Below are positions 42,512-51,146 of a stretch of DNA of 64,000 nt, piece after piece (position 1 is the first letter of the stretch; each line of letters begins with the position of its first letter). The notes under the pieces are model-generated. The model did not search any database. It saw nothing but the letters and a program-made list of their open reading frames with translations, and was not told where the DNA came from. Source of the stretch: Chelonobacter sp006228105 (lineage in GTDB: Bacteria > Pseudomonadota > Gammaproteobacteria > Enterobacterales > Pasteurellaceae); the NCBI RefSeq assembly GCF_006228105.1, contig NZ_VDHH01000034.1. One strand, 5' to 3'. The translations under genes were made by a program, and so were the position numbers.

Positions 42512-43096
42512 GTGCGATATTTTTTCTTGGTTATTCTCTTTTTATTGGTATCTTGTCAGAGCAGAACCGGCACTGATTATTATCTTGAACGTGGTAACAA
42601 CTTCGTTCGTTTGCCTTCATTAACTCAGTCCCCTACCTTAGTTTTACAGCAGTTGTTAACGGTTAATACTGATGTTTCACCCAATTCTGAATCCGTACTA
42701 ACCGCACTTGAGCTTTCGCCACAGCATTTAACATTGAATGTTTTTTCTACCTTGGGCATCAAATTGGCACAAGTGGAATATGATGGTGAGCAGTTGCGAG
42801 TGACACAACAATTGCCCTTTGCAGAACAGACGTTGCCACCGATTAATCAAGTAGTCGGCGATATTTTATTAAGCGTATTGCCGTTGAAAACCTGGCAGCA
42901 TTATTTGCCAAAAGATTGGAATTTAGTTCAACAAGGATTGCGGCGCAATTTACTGGATGACAAAGGGGATGCCGTGATCACGATTTTATATGATAAAGCA
43001 TCGCCACAACAGGTGGTTTCCATTCAACATCACCGCTTTAATTATATGATTTCAATTCAAAATTTGGTGGTTGAATATAACAAAAATGCAAAATAA
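42512..43096 (+). CDS. DUF3261-type lipoprotein of the APE cluster
   Basis: A 194-residue lipoprotein starting at GTG, with lipobox LVSC (Cys at residue 15) and a beta-rich body resembling DUF3261 proteins that recur in aryl polyene clusters (position of apeN in the usual letter order). Exact role unknown; likely helps to place the pigment in the outer membrane. It overlaps the next gene by 11 bases and is the first gene of the 19-gene run. Confidence 0.75.
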   Translation: MRYFFLVILFLLVSCQSRTGTDYYLERGNNFVRLPSLTQSPTLVLQQLLTVNTDVSPNSESVLTALELSPQHLTLNVFSTLGIKLAQVEYDGEQLRVTQQLPFAEQTLPPINQVVGDILLSVLPLKTWQHYLPKDWNLVQQGLRRNLLDDKGDAVITILYDKASPQQVVSIQHHRFNYMISIQNLVVEYNKNAK

Positions 43097-44279
43097 TATT
43101 TTTATTCAAGCGTACGCCATGTGCAATGTGTTGGGAAACAGTAAAGCGGAAATTTGGCGAAATTTGCAACAACAGAATTTGCGTTTGGCGAAAAACAGTG
43201 ATTATTTGCCGAATGCTGAAGTGTGGCTGGGACATATAGAAGCGGAGTTACCCCCGATTCCTGAAGAATTACAACTTTATGATTGTCGCAATAATCAAGT
43301 TTTAGCGTTTTGTTTGCAGCAGTTGAATCCAGAAATTCAATCGTTGATCGAGCGCTTTGGACGGGAGCGGATTGCGATTGTGATGGGAACCAGCACCGCA
43401 GGGATTGAGCAGGGCGAATCCTATATTCAAGCAGCACAGCAACACAAGGCACATCCCAATTATCACTATCGGGCGCAGGAACTTGGTTCAATTTCTCAAT
43501 TTGCAGCAAACTATTTGGATATTCACGGACCGAATTTGACGATTTCAACCGCGTGTTCTTCTAGTGCTCGTGTCTTTATCACGGCGGAACGTTTATTGAA
43601 CAGTCAGGTAGTCGATGCGGTGATTGTTGGCGGCGTTGATACACTATGTCATTTGACCATAAACGGTTTTCATTCGTTGGCATCGATTTCATTCACGCCG
43701 AATACACCGTTTAGTGAAACGCGTAAAGGGATTAATATTGGTGAGGCCGGAGCAGTTTTTGTGTTATCAAAAGAGCCAGCTGTTCTGCAATTGGCAGCTA
43801 CAGGCGAAAGCAGTGATGCACACCATATTTCTGCGCCGCATCCAGAAGGCGTGGGAGCAGCAAGTGCGATGCAACAAGCGTTGAATAAAGCGGGGTTGCA
43901 GCCGCAGGATATTGGTTATTTAAATTTGCACGGCACCGGCACACCTTTGAATGACAGCATGGAAAGTTTGGCAGTCGCTGCTGTTTTTGGACGCGTGCCT
44001 TGTAGCAGCACCAAACAATTAACCGGTCACACGTTGGGCGCGGCTGGTGCGACGGAATTAGGATTGGCTTGCCTTTTGTTAGAACATTTTGCTGATCAAA
44101 GTGCGGTTTTGCCGTTGCAAACCACTGAGCCGGATTGTCTGGATCCGAGTTTGCCACCAATCGGTCTGATCACCTCTCACCAACGGTTACAAAAGGCGGC
44201 GGTGATGAGCAATTCATTTGCTTTTGGTGGTAACAATACCAGCTTAATTGTGAAACGATATCAACAGGCAGGTGATTAG
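43086..44279 (+). CDS. apeO: APE beta-ketoacyl-ACP synthase (ApeO type)
   Basis: A 397-residue FabF-like ketosynthase. Cysteine in TACSSS, histidine in LHGTGTPLND and histidine in TGHTLGAAG complete the catalytic triad. In the characterised pathway ApeO pairs with the chain-length factor ApeC to extend the polyene with malonyl units on ApeE/ApeF. ATG at 43086 chosen over a TTG 15 bases upstream. Confidence 0.9.
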   Translation: MQNNIFIQAYAMCNVLGNSKAEIWRNLQQQNLRLAKNSDYLPNAEVWLGHIEAELPPIPEELQLYDCRNNQVLAFCLQQLNPEIQSLIERFGRERIAIVMGTSTAGIEQGESYIQAAQQHKAHPNYHYRAQELGSISQFAANYLDIHGPNLTISTACSSSARVFITAERLLNSQVVDAVIVGGVDTLCHLTINGFHSLASISFTPNTPFSETRKGINIGEAGAVFVLSKEPAVLQLAATGESSDAHHISAPHPEGVGAASAMQQALNKAGLQPQDIGYLNLHGTGTPLNDSMESLAVAAVFGRVPCSSTKQLTGHTLGAAGATELGLACLLLEHFADQSAVLPLQTTEPDCLDPSLPPIGLITSHQRLQKAAVMSNSFAFGGNNTSLIVKRYQQAGD

Positions 44280-44752
44280 TGTTGTTGAATACGATGGACA
44301 CGCGTGCAGAATGTTATTTATTGCATCGGGAACCGATGTTACTGGTGGATAACGTAATCACCTGTTCGGCATCGCAAATAACCGTGAGTGTGGTTATCGG
44401 TGAGAAACACCGCCTTTTTATACAGCCAAACCAGTGCGTAGCGGCGTGGATCAGTATTGAATTGATGGCGCAGGCTGTGGGTGTTTGGGCGGGTGTTCAA
44501 GGAAAGCAACAGGGCGAGGCTGCACCTAAAATCGGGTTCTTGCTAGGTGGGCGGCAGTGTAAGCATTTTGTTGATGGCTATAATGTTGGCGATCAACTGC
44601 TGATCGAGGCGGATATGTTGATGCAAGATCAGCTGATGGCAAGTTTTGATGCGCGAATTTTGGATCTCGATGGAAAATGTCTAGCATCGGCGCGTTTAAC
44701 CACCTATCAGCCGTCTGAAACTGAGTTGGCGGCTTTATTAGATCAGCAGTAA
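44279..44752 (+). CDS. apeP: APE dehydratase, hotdog fold (ApeP type)
   Basis: A 157-residue FabA/FabZ-like protein with LLHREPMLLVDNV near the start and IELMAQAVGVWAG in the central helix. In APE synthesis ApeP pairs with ApeI as a dehydratase/isomerase that keeps the double bonds conjugated. The GTG start overlaps the previous stop codon; an ATG at 44294 is an alternative. Confidence 0.85.
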   Translation: MLLNTMDTRAECYLLHREPMLLVDNVITCSASQITVSVVIGEKHRLFIQPNQCVAAWISIELMAQAVGVWAGVQGKQQGEAAPKIGFLLGGRQCKHFVDGYNVGDQLLIEADMLMQDQLMASFDARILDLDGKCLASARLTTYQPSETELAALLDQQ

Positions 44753-44789
44753 GCTATCTTTTAGTTTTTAAAAATAATAGTTAGAGATT

Positions 44790-45521
44790 ATGCAAACTAC
44801 AAAAACAATCTTAGTGACTGGGGCGAGCAAAGGCATTGGCCGAGCCACCGCAATTGAATTGGCACGGCAGGGATTTGACCTTGTCGTACACTACTGTCGT
44901 GATCAAGTCGGTGCGCAAGCGTGTGCTGAACAGATTCAGGCTTTGGGATCAAAAGTGCGGTTGATGCAGTTTGATGCGGCTGAGCGTGAGCAGTGCCGAG
45001 CAGCCATTGAACGAGATATTGAACAGCACGGCGCGTATTATGGCGTGGTATTAAATGCTGGGATTATCCGTGACGCTGCTTTTCCTGCATTAACGGCAGA
45101 CGATTGGGATTCGGTGATCCACACTAATTTAGATGCATTTTATCATGTGTTACACCCCTTGATTATGCCGATGATCAGCGCCAGAAAAGGTGGCAGAATC
45201 GTCACCTTATCCAGTGTCTCCGGTATGGTCGGCAACCGCGGACAGGTGAATTACAGCGCCTCAAAAGCCGGATTAATCGGGGCGACAAAGGCGTTGGCGC
45301 TGGAGTTGGCAAAACGCAATATTACCGTCAACTGCATTGCACCGGGGCTGATTGACACCGGAATGGTTGATGAACATACCTTGAAATATGCGTTGCCAAT
45401 GATTCCAATGCAGCGGATGGGCAAAGCACAAGATATTGCGGATTTAGTGGCATTTTTAATGAGTGATAAGGCAAGCTATATCACTCGCCAAGTGATTGCT
45501 GTGAATGGCGGCATGGTGTAG
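44790..45521 (+). CDS. apeQ: APE 3-ketoacyl-ACP reductase (ApeQ type)
   Basis: A 243-residue short-chain dehydrogenase like FabG. NADPH-binding TGASKGIG (residues 10-17), catalytic serine in LSSVSG and YxxxK in YSASKAG are present. It reduces each keto group before dehydration by ApeI/ApeP. Confidence 0.92.
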   Translation: MQTTKTILVTGASKGIGRATAIELARQGFDLVVHYCRDQVGAQACAEQIQALGSKVRLMQFDAAEREQCRAAIERDIEQHGAYYGVVLNAGIIRDAAFPALTADDWDSVIHTNLDAFYHVLHPLIMPMISARKGGRIVTLSSVSGMVGNRGQVNYSASKAGLIGATKALALELAKRNITVNCIAPGLIDTGMVDEHTLKYALPMIPMQRMGKAQDIADLVAFLMSDKASYITRQVIAVNGGMV

Positions 45522-45546
45522 GCATTGTAGCCATTAAGGAAAAAAA

Positions 45547-46779
45547 ATGAAAAATAGACGCGTTGTGGTAACAGGAATGTCTGGGGTGACCGCACTTGGT
45601 AGTAACTGGGCCGAAATTAAAAGCCGCATGTTGCAGTATAAAAATGCTGTTGCCTATATGCCGCAGTGGGAGATTTATGACGGCTTGCAAAGTCGATTGG
45701 CGGCGCCGATAACGGATTTTAGCTTGCCGCTACATATTGGTAAGAAGAAAAGCCGCAGCATGGGGCGAGTGTCGCAATTGGCAGTCGTGGCGACGGAACA
45801 GGCGTTAGCACAAGCCGGATTGACGGAAAACAGTGACATTATGGACGGCAGAATGGGCGTGGCATATGGTTCTTGCACCGGCAGCACCGATCCGGTTCGA
45901 GCGTTTGCCTCTATGATGACCGAACACCACACTCATAATATTACGGCACAGACTTACATTCAGATGATGCCGCATACGACTGCTGCCAACATCAGCCTCT
46001 ATTTTGGTTTACGCGGACGGGTGATCCCGTCGTCCACCGCTTGTACTTCGGGTAGCCAAGCAATCGGCTATGCGTATGAGGCGATTAAACACGGTTATCA
46101 AGATTTGATGGTTGCCGGTGGCGCAGAGGAGCTGTGTCCGAGCGAAGTCGCGGTGTTTGACACCTTGTTTGCCACCAGTCAAAAAAACCAGCAACCGCAC
46201 TTGACGCCACGCCCGTTTGATAAAGACCGAGACGGTTTGGTGTTGGGCGAGGGCGCCGGAACCCTTATTTTGGAGGAGTTGGAACATGCTGTTGCGCGCG
46301 GTGCAATGATTTATGCCGAAATTGTCGGTTTTGCCACCAATTGTGATGCGGCTCATGTTACCCAACCGCAACAATCAACGATGCAAATCTGTTTGGAGCA
46401 GGCGTTGAGGCAAAGTGGTGTGTCGGCTCAGCAGATCGGTTACGTTTGTTTGCACGGTACGGCAACCGAACGGGGCGATATAGCCGAAAGCCACGCAACA
46501 TTCAATGTGTTGCATGATAAACCGCTAGTGTCATCGCTGAAAAGCTATTTGGGGCATACACTGGGTGCTTGTGGGGCGTTGGAAGCTTGGTTTAGTATTG
46601 CGATGATGAATGACGGCTTGTTTATTCCAACGATTAATCTGGATGAAGTGGATCAACGCTGTGCGCCTTTAAACTATATTCAGACACAAGCCGTTTGTGA
46701 AACAACGGATTATGTGATGAGTAATAATTTTGCCTTTGGCGGTGTCAATACCTCACTTATTTTTAAAAAATTTAATTAA
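45547..46779 (+). CDS. apeR: APE beta-ketoacyl-ACP synthase (ApeR type)
   Basis: A 410-residue ketosynthase with the catalytic cysteine in TACTSGSQ, histidine in LHGTATERGD and histidine in LGHTLGACG. ApeR is the second, homodimeric ketosynthase of APE clusters, thought to act in starter elongation. Ribosome binding site AAGGAAAAAA precedes the ATG. Confidence 0.9.
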   Translation: MKNRRVVVTGMSGVTALGSNWAEIKSRMLQYKNAVAYMPQWEIYDGLQSRLAAPITDFSLPLHIGKKKSRSMGRVSQLAVVATEQALAQAGLTENSDIMDGRMGVAYGSCTGSTDPVRAFASMMTEHHTHNITAQTYIQMMPHTTAANISLYFGLRGRVIPSSTACTSGSQAIGYAYEAIKHGYQDLMVAGGAEELCPSEVAVFDTLFATSQKNQQPHLTPRPFDKDRDGLVLGEGAGTLILEELEHAVARGAMIYAEIVGFATNCDAAHVTQPQQSTMQICLEQALRQSGVSAQQIGYVCLHGTATERGDIAESHATFNVLHDKPLVSSLKSYLGHTLGACGALEAWFSIAMMNDGLFIPTINLDEVDQRCAPLNYIQTQAVCETTDYVMSNNFAFGGVNTSLIFKKFN

Positions 46780-46806
46780 CTTAACCACTTAATATTAGGA
46801 GTCTAT

Positions 46807-47223
46807 ATGAAAAAGTTACTATTTGTTGCGGCAATGATTGCAGGATTAACCGCTTGTGCAGCAAGAGATACTACGCATTATTTGCCAATTGAAGAAGTGT
46901 ATCAAGCGGCGTTGCAAGATGGCACCTTGGATCCAAAAATCAAAATGTATTTTGGGCGTTCGGTCGGGGGAAAAGTTGTGGAGACAGCAACAACCAATAA
47001 AAAAACCAACGCAGTGAATAAAACTGATCAAGAGGCTTGTCGGTGGGTAATGAAATCGGCGTTGATCCAGTTGCAGTCGAAAGCGAAAAGTTTGGATGTC
47101 AGTAAAGTTTCCAATATCCAAAGCTATTACAAGAAAAAAGTCTATAACAGTACGACACAATATGAATGCCATGCAGGCAGAACTATTGCCGGCGTTGCGC
47201 TAAAAGCTGATTTTATTAAATAA
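46807..47223 (+). CDS. Small lipoprotein of the APE cluster
   Basis: A 138-residue lipoprotein with lipobox LTAC (Cys at residue 17). Two further cysteines (near 78 and 122) may form a disulfide. Related small lipoproteins in APE clusters are often misnamed excinuclease subunits. Function unknown; RBS TAGGAG before the ATG. Confidence 0.7.
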   Translation: MKKLLFVAAMIAGLTACAARDTTHYLPIEEVYQAALQDGTLDPKIKMYFGRSVGGKVVETATTNKKTNAVNKTDQEACRWVMKSALIQLQSKAKSLDVSKVSNIQSYYKKKVYNSTTQYECHAGRTIAGVALKADFIK

Positions 47224-47240
47224 ATACGACGGAGTTGATC

Positions 47241-48470
47241 ATGATAGAACAACGTCGAGTGGTGGTGATCGGTGCCGGTCCTTCCGGCGCGATTGCGGCG
47301 GCAATTCTAAAACGCAAAGGCAATGATGTGTTAGTGTTAGAAAAACAGACATTTCCCCGTTTTTCGATTGGTGAAAGTCTGTTGCCGCACTGCCTTGATT
47401 TTATTGAAGAAGCAGGAATGCTGCCACAGGTCGAAAATTATGGCTTTCAAATTAAAAACGGTGCGGCATTTGCACGTGGTGACGAATATTCGATATTTGA
47501 TTTTGGTGATGCGTTTACTGACGGCAAAAAATATGCTTATGAAATTCGGCGTGCGGAGTTTGATAAGCTGTTAGCCGACAGTGCGGCAGAGCAGGGTGTG
47601 GAAATTCGTTACCAACACGAAATCATTACAACCAATTTTCAAGAGGATTCTGCTCGCTTGACGGTCAAAGATCAGCAGGGGGAGATTTATCAGGTGCAAG
47701 CTGAGTTTGTGTTGGATGCCAGTGGCTATGGGCGAGTTTTGGCGCGCTTGCTGGCGCTGGAAACCCCATCCGAATTGCCGGTTCGTCAAGCGGTGTTTAC
47801 CCATATTGAAGATCGTATTACCCATCCGGCGTTTGAGCGCGATAAGATCCTGATTACCGTGCATCCAGAACTCAACGATGTTTGGTTTTGGTTGATTCCT
47901 TTCAGTGATGGCAGAAGTTCGATAGGTGTTGTCGGCTTGGATCGCTATTTCAGCCAGTTCGGCGATGATTTATCGGCTTGTCTGCACCATTTTGTTGATA
48001 CGACTCCTTCTTTAAAACGGATTGTCTCAGATGCCAAATGGGATACGCCATGCAGCAAATTATTCGGTTATTCCGCGAATGTAAAACAACTGTTTGGACA
48101 GCGTTTTGCGCTGTTAGGCAACAGCGCCGAATTTTTAGATCCGGTGTTCTCTTCCGGCGTGACCATTGCCATGCACGGCGCCAGTCTAGCCGCAAATTTG
48201 CTAGATCGTCAGCTGCGTGGTCAGCAAGTGGATTGGAAAAGCGAATTTGCTGATCCGTTGCAACAAGGGGTAGATACCTTTAAAACCTATGTGATGGGCT
48301 GGTATGATCTTAGTTTCCAAAGAGCGGTATTCTGGCAGAATAAAAGCCGGCACATTGAGCGTATGATCAGCTCCCTTTTGGCAGGTTATGCGTGGGATGA
48401 AAATAACCCTTTCGTGGCAGATCATAAAGCGAAATTGGCGGCACTCAGCCAATTTTGTGTGGAAAAGTAG
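47241..48470 (+). CDS. FAD-dependent oxidoreductase of the tryptophan-halogenase-like family
   Basis: A 409-residue flavoprotein with the FAD-binding GAGPSGAIAA motif (residues 10-19), FPRFSIGESLLPHC (near 44) and DASGYGRVL. The ESLLP segment is shared by flavin-dependent halogenases and geranylgeranyl reductase-like enzymes. I do not see a clear WxWxIP halogenase motif; the equivalent reads VWFWLIPF, which suggests oxidation or hydroxylation. It could modify the aryl head or the polyene. The ATG at 47241 follows GGAG. Confidence 0.75.
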   Translation: MIEQRRVVVIGAGPSGAIAAAILKRKGNDVLVLEKQTFPRFSIGESLLPHCLDFIEEAGMLPQVENYGFQIKNGAAFARGDEYSIFDFGDAFTDGKKYAYEIRRAEFDKLLADSAAEQGVEIRYQHEIITTNFQEDSARLTVKDQQGEIYQVQAEFVLDASGYGRVLARLLALETPSELPVRQAVFTHIEDRITHPAFERDKILITVHPELNDVWFWLIPFSDGRSSIGVVGLDRYFSQFGDDLSACLHHFVDTTPSLKRIVSDAKWDTPCSKLFGYSANVKQLFGQRFALLGNSAEFLDPVFSSGVTIAMHGASLAANLLDRQLRGQQVDWKSEFADPLQQGVDTFKTYVMGWYDLSFQRAVFWQNKSRHIERMISSLLAGYAWDENNPFVADHKAKLAALSQFCVEK

Positions 48471-48491
48471 AATCTTGCGGAGCGCAACATA

Positions 48492-49217
48492 ATGTTCGAT
48501 TTTGATATTGCCTGTTTGAAAGCCTATAGCAGCGCTTTGAATGATGAAGCACAGTGGCAGGAATGGGCAGATTCTGATGTACAGAATTTGCCAAAATCGA
48601 CTCAGGCGAGCTTTAAACCGAGCCTGATTCCGTTAATGCAAGCCAGAAGAATGGGCGTTGCCGATAAAATGGCGATTCAACTGGCACTGGAACTGAACCA
48701 GCAGCATGACATCGATGCTGTGGTTTTTGCCAGTCGGCACGGACAACTGGCACGAACATATAAGCTGTTGAGCAGTTTTTTTGCGCAAGGGGAAATGTCG
48801 CCGACAGATTTTGCCACCGCAGTACATAACGCCCCGTCAGGGCAGTTCAGTATTCTTGCCAAACAAACTGCACCGATTAGCTCGGTGGCGGCAGAAGCGA
48901 ATACATTTTGTGCAGCTTTGTTAGAGGCATTGTTGTGTTTGCAGGATGGCAAAAGCAATGTGTTATTGGTCGTTTTTGACGATGAAATACCGCACTTTTA
49001 TAAGCCTTTTTTGTCACAAGCAGAGCAACAAACTGCTTATGCGTTTGCAATGGTTTTGACACCGGGATCACAGTGGCATGTCGCTTTTCAGGCGGCAGAA
49101 CAGGCGTGCAAAGAATCTTTTCCTGACGGGCTGGCGTTTTTGCGGGAATATTATCGCGGCACTCCACAATTTGCATTAACTTATGGGTGGCAACAATGGC
49201 GGTTTTCACAACAATAG
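48492..49217 (+). CDS. apeC: APE chain-length factor (ApeC type)
   Basis: A 241-residue N-terminal half-ketosynthase with no catalytic cysteine (SSVAAEANTF in its place). In the described pathway this short protein forms a heterodimer with ApeO and sets product length. Its end overlaps the next gene by 22 bases. Confidence 0.85.
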   Translation: MFDFDIACLKAYSSALNDEAQWQEWADSDVQNLPKSTQASFKPSLIPLMQARRMGVADKMAIQLALELNQQHDIDAVVFASRHGQLARTYKLLSSFFAQGEMSPTDFATAVHNAPSGQFSILAKQTAPISSVAAEANTFCAALLEALLCLQDGKSNVLLVVFDDEIPHFYKPFLSQAEQQTAYAFAMVLTPGSQWHVAFQAAEQACKESFPDGLAFLREYYRGTPQFALTYGWQQWRFSQQ

Positions 49218-50023
49218 CTCGATATTGGCGGGTGATCGGCATTGGCCTGGGATTCGTTTTTTTCGGACTAGGTGCTGTTTTGTTGGGCAATATCTGGATG
49301 CTGATTTTACGTTTGGTGTATCGCGATCAGCGCCAGCGCCGTTTACGCAGCCAGCAGAGCGTGAGTTTTTGTTTCAAGCTGTTTGTAAACGGCTTAAAAT
49401 ATTTCCGCGTAATCGATTATCAGATTGATGGGGCAGAAGTTTTACAACAGGATCGGGGTTGTCTGATCGTTGCCAACCACCCGACATTATTGGATTATGT
49501 GTTAATTGGCTCGATTCTGCCGGAGATGGATTGTGTGGTCAAAGAGTCACTATTTCATAACCCGTTTTGCAAAATGGTGGTTCGCAATGCCGGTTATATT
49601 GCCAACACCGCCGATCCACAGCCGTTGTTTGAGGCTTGTAAACTGCGGTTGTCACAAGGGGGGAAAATGCTGATTTTCCCTGAAGGGACTCGCTCGTCAC
49701 TGGATGCGATTTATGGCGCTGCGCCACTAAAATTACAACGTGGGGCGGCGAATTTGGCGGTGCGTTGTGGCGTTCCGTTAAGAATCGTACATATCAGTTG
49801 CCGCCCTCTGATTTTAAATAAGAGTATGAAATGGTATCAATTGACTGATAAAAAAGCCTTTTTTTACTTAAAAGTACAACATTTAGAACCGGTTGAACCT
49901 TATTTAAACCCTGATATTCCGCCTTCAAGAGCGGTTCGGGAATTAAATGCAAAGCTGACCGAATTATTACAACCGACAACAGACGTTGTCCATTTTGCCG
50001 AGAATCACTTATGCAAACATTAG
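49196..50023 (+). CDS. Lysophospholipid acyltransferase-like membrane protein
   Basis: A 275-residue PlsC-family acyltransferase with an N-terminal membrane helix, the catalytic NHPTLLD (HX4D, near residue 92) and FPEGTRS (near 163). Position suits apeD. It may attach the polyene acyl chain to a lipid carrier. Ends within the first ACP gene. Confidence 0.85.
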   Translation: MAVFTTIARYWRVIGIGLGFVFFGLGAVLLGNIWMLILRLVYRDQRQRRLRSQQSVSFCFKLFVNGLKYFRVIDYQIDGAEVLQQDRGCLIVANHPTLLDYVLIGSILPEMDCVVKESLFHNPFCKMVVRNAGYIANTADPQPLFEACKLRLSQGGKMLIFPEGTRSSLDAIYGAAPLKLQRGAANLAVRCGVPLRIVHISCRPLILNKSMKWYQLTDKKAFFYLKVQHLEPVEPYLNPDIPPSRAVRELNAKLTELLQPTTDVVHFAENHLCKH

Positions 50024-50268
50024 AAAATGAGATTAAACAATTAATTATTGATGCGTTAAATTTGGAAGAATTAACGCCGGAAGATATTGAAACCACAGCA
50101 CCGCTCTTTAATGACGGCTTGGGACTGGATTCCATTGACGCGTTGGAATTGGGGTTGGCGATCAAAAATAAATTTCAGGTTGAATTGAACGCCGACAGCG
50201 AAGAGGTGCATCAATATTTTTATTCGGTCAAAACCTTAGCCGAATTTATTCAATCACAACAAGCATAA
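50011..50268 (+). CDS. apeE: APE acyl carrier protein 1
   Basis: An 85-residue acyl carrier protein with the phosphopantetheine serine in GLGLDSIDALELGLAI (near residue 39). Overlaps the acyltransferase by 13 bases. One of two distinct ACPs, as in all characterised APE clusters. Confidence 0.92.
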   Translation: MQTLENEIKQLIIDALNLEELTPEDIETTAPLFNDGLGLDSIDALELGLAIKNKFQVELNADSEEVHQYFYSVKTLAEFIQSQQA

Positions 50269-50287
50269 AATAAAACTGGGAGCCGGT

Positions 50288-50545
50288 ATGGAAAAGCAAG
50301 AAATTTTTGAACAGATCAAACAGTTTTTACAAGAATTATTTGATATTGATCCGGATTCAGTCACGTTGGACTCACATATTGCCGACGATTTAGATCTGGA
50401 CAGCATTGATGCTGTGGATTTAATCGTGCATTTACAAAATAAAACTAAAAAACGGGTCAGCCCGGAAGCCTTCAAAAATGTCAGAACCATCGGTGACATT
50501 GTCGAGGTGATCTATACGTTATGGAATGAAAAAACACCAGCTTGA
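50288..50545 (+). CDS. apeF: APE acyl carrier protein 2
   Basis: An 85-residue acyl carrier protein with serine in DLDLDSIDAVDLIVHL (near residue 37). It differs from the first ACP by its LDLDSID core and basic tail. No phosphopantetheinyl transferase is in the window. Confidence 0.92.
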   Translation: MEKQEIFEQIKQFLQELFDIDPDSVTLDSHIADDLDLDSIDAVDLIVHLQNKTKKRVSPEAFKNVRTIGDIVEVIYTLWNEKTPA

Positions 50546-50559
50546 TTGACGATAGCCGT

Positions 50560-51141
50560 ATGAAGAAATCCCTAAACGGATTGACAACACTGTTGTTGGT
50601 CGCTTATCCGTTTTTTGTCTTTTTCAGTCTGGAGAATTTGCCATTGCATTGGTTGCTTCTTGGGCTGACGACGTTGTTTCTGTTGCGCTTAATCCTCGTT
50701 TTGCGGCAAAGTGCGGTCAAGCAGCGCGGTTATCTGATTTTTCTGGGCGCGGCTTCTGCGCTAATCGGCATCGGCGTAAGTGTGTATGCGTTTTTGGCAA
50801 ACAGCGCAACCGGATTGTTGTTTTATCCGCTGCTGGTAAATTTACTCTGTTTGGGACTGTTCCTGTTTAGTTTGGTTTTTCCGCCCACGGTGATAGAATT
50901 GTTTGCCCGTTTGGTTGAAAAAGATCTGTCGCCGCAGGGCGTGGTTTATACTCGTAAAGTCACTTGGGCGTGGTGCGGTTTTTTCTTGTTTAACGGCAGT
51001 ATTTCGCTGCTGACGGCACTACAGGATAATGTCATTTATTGGACGTGGTATAACGGATTTATCAGTTATATCTTAATCGGTCTATTTTTTATTATTGAGT
51101 TGATGGTTCGCCGGATTGTGCGACAAAGAGATCTAAAATAA
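50560..51141 (+). CDS. apeG: APE cluster membrane protein, COG4648-like
   Basis: A protein of about 193 residues with five to six hydrophobic helices. It resembles COG4648 proteins that sit between the ACPs and the ligase in APE clusters. No enzymatic motif seen. Start is either this ATG or a TTG 18 bases upstream overlapping the ACP stop. Confidence 0.75.
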   Translation: MKKSLNGLTTLLLVAYPFFVFFSLENLPLHWLLLGLTTLFLLRLILVLRQSAVKQRGYLIFLGAASALIGIGVSVYAFLANSATGLLFYPLLVNLLCLGLFLFSLVFPPTVIELFARLVEKDLSPQGVVYTRKVTWAWCGFFLFNGSISLLTALQDNVIYWTWYNGFISYILIGLFFIIELMVRRIVRQRDLK

Positions 51142-51146
51142 AAACA

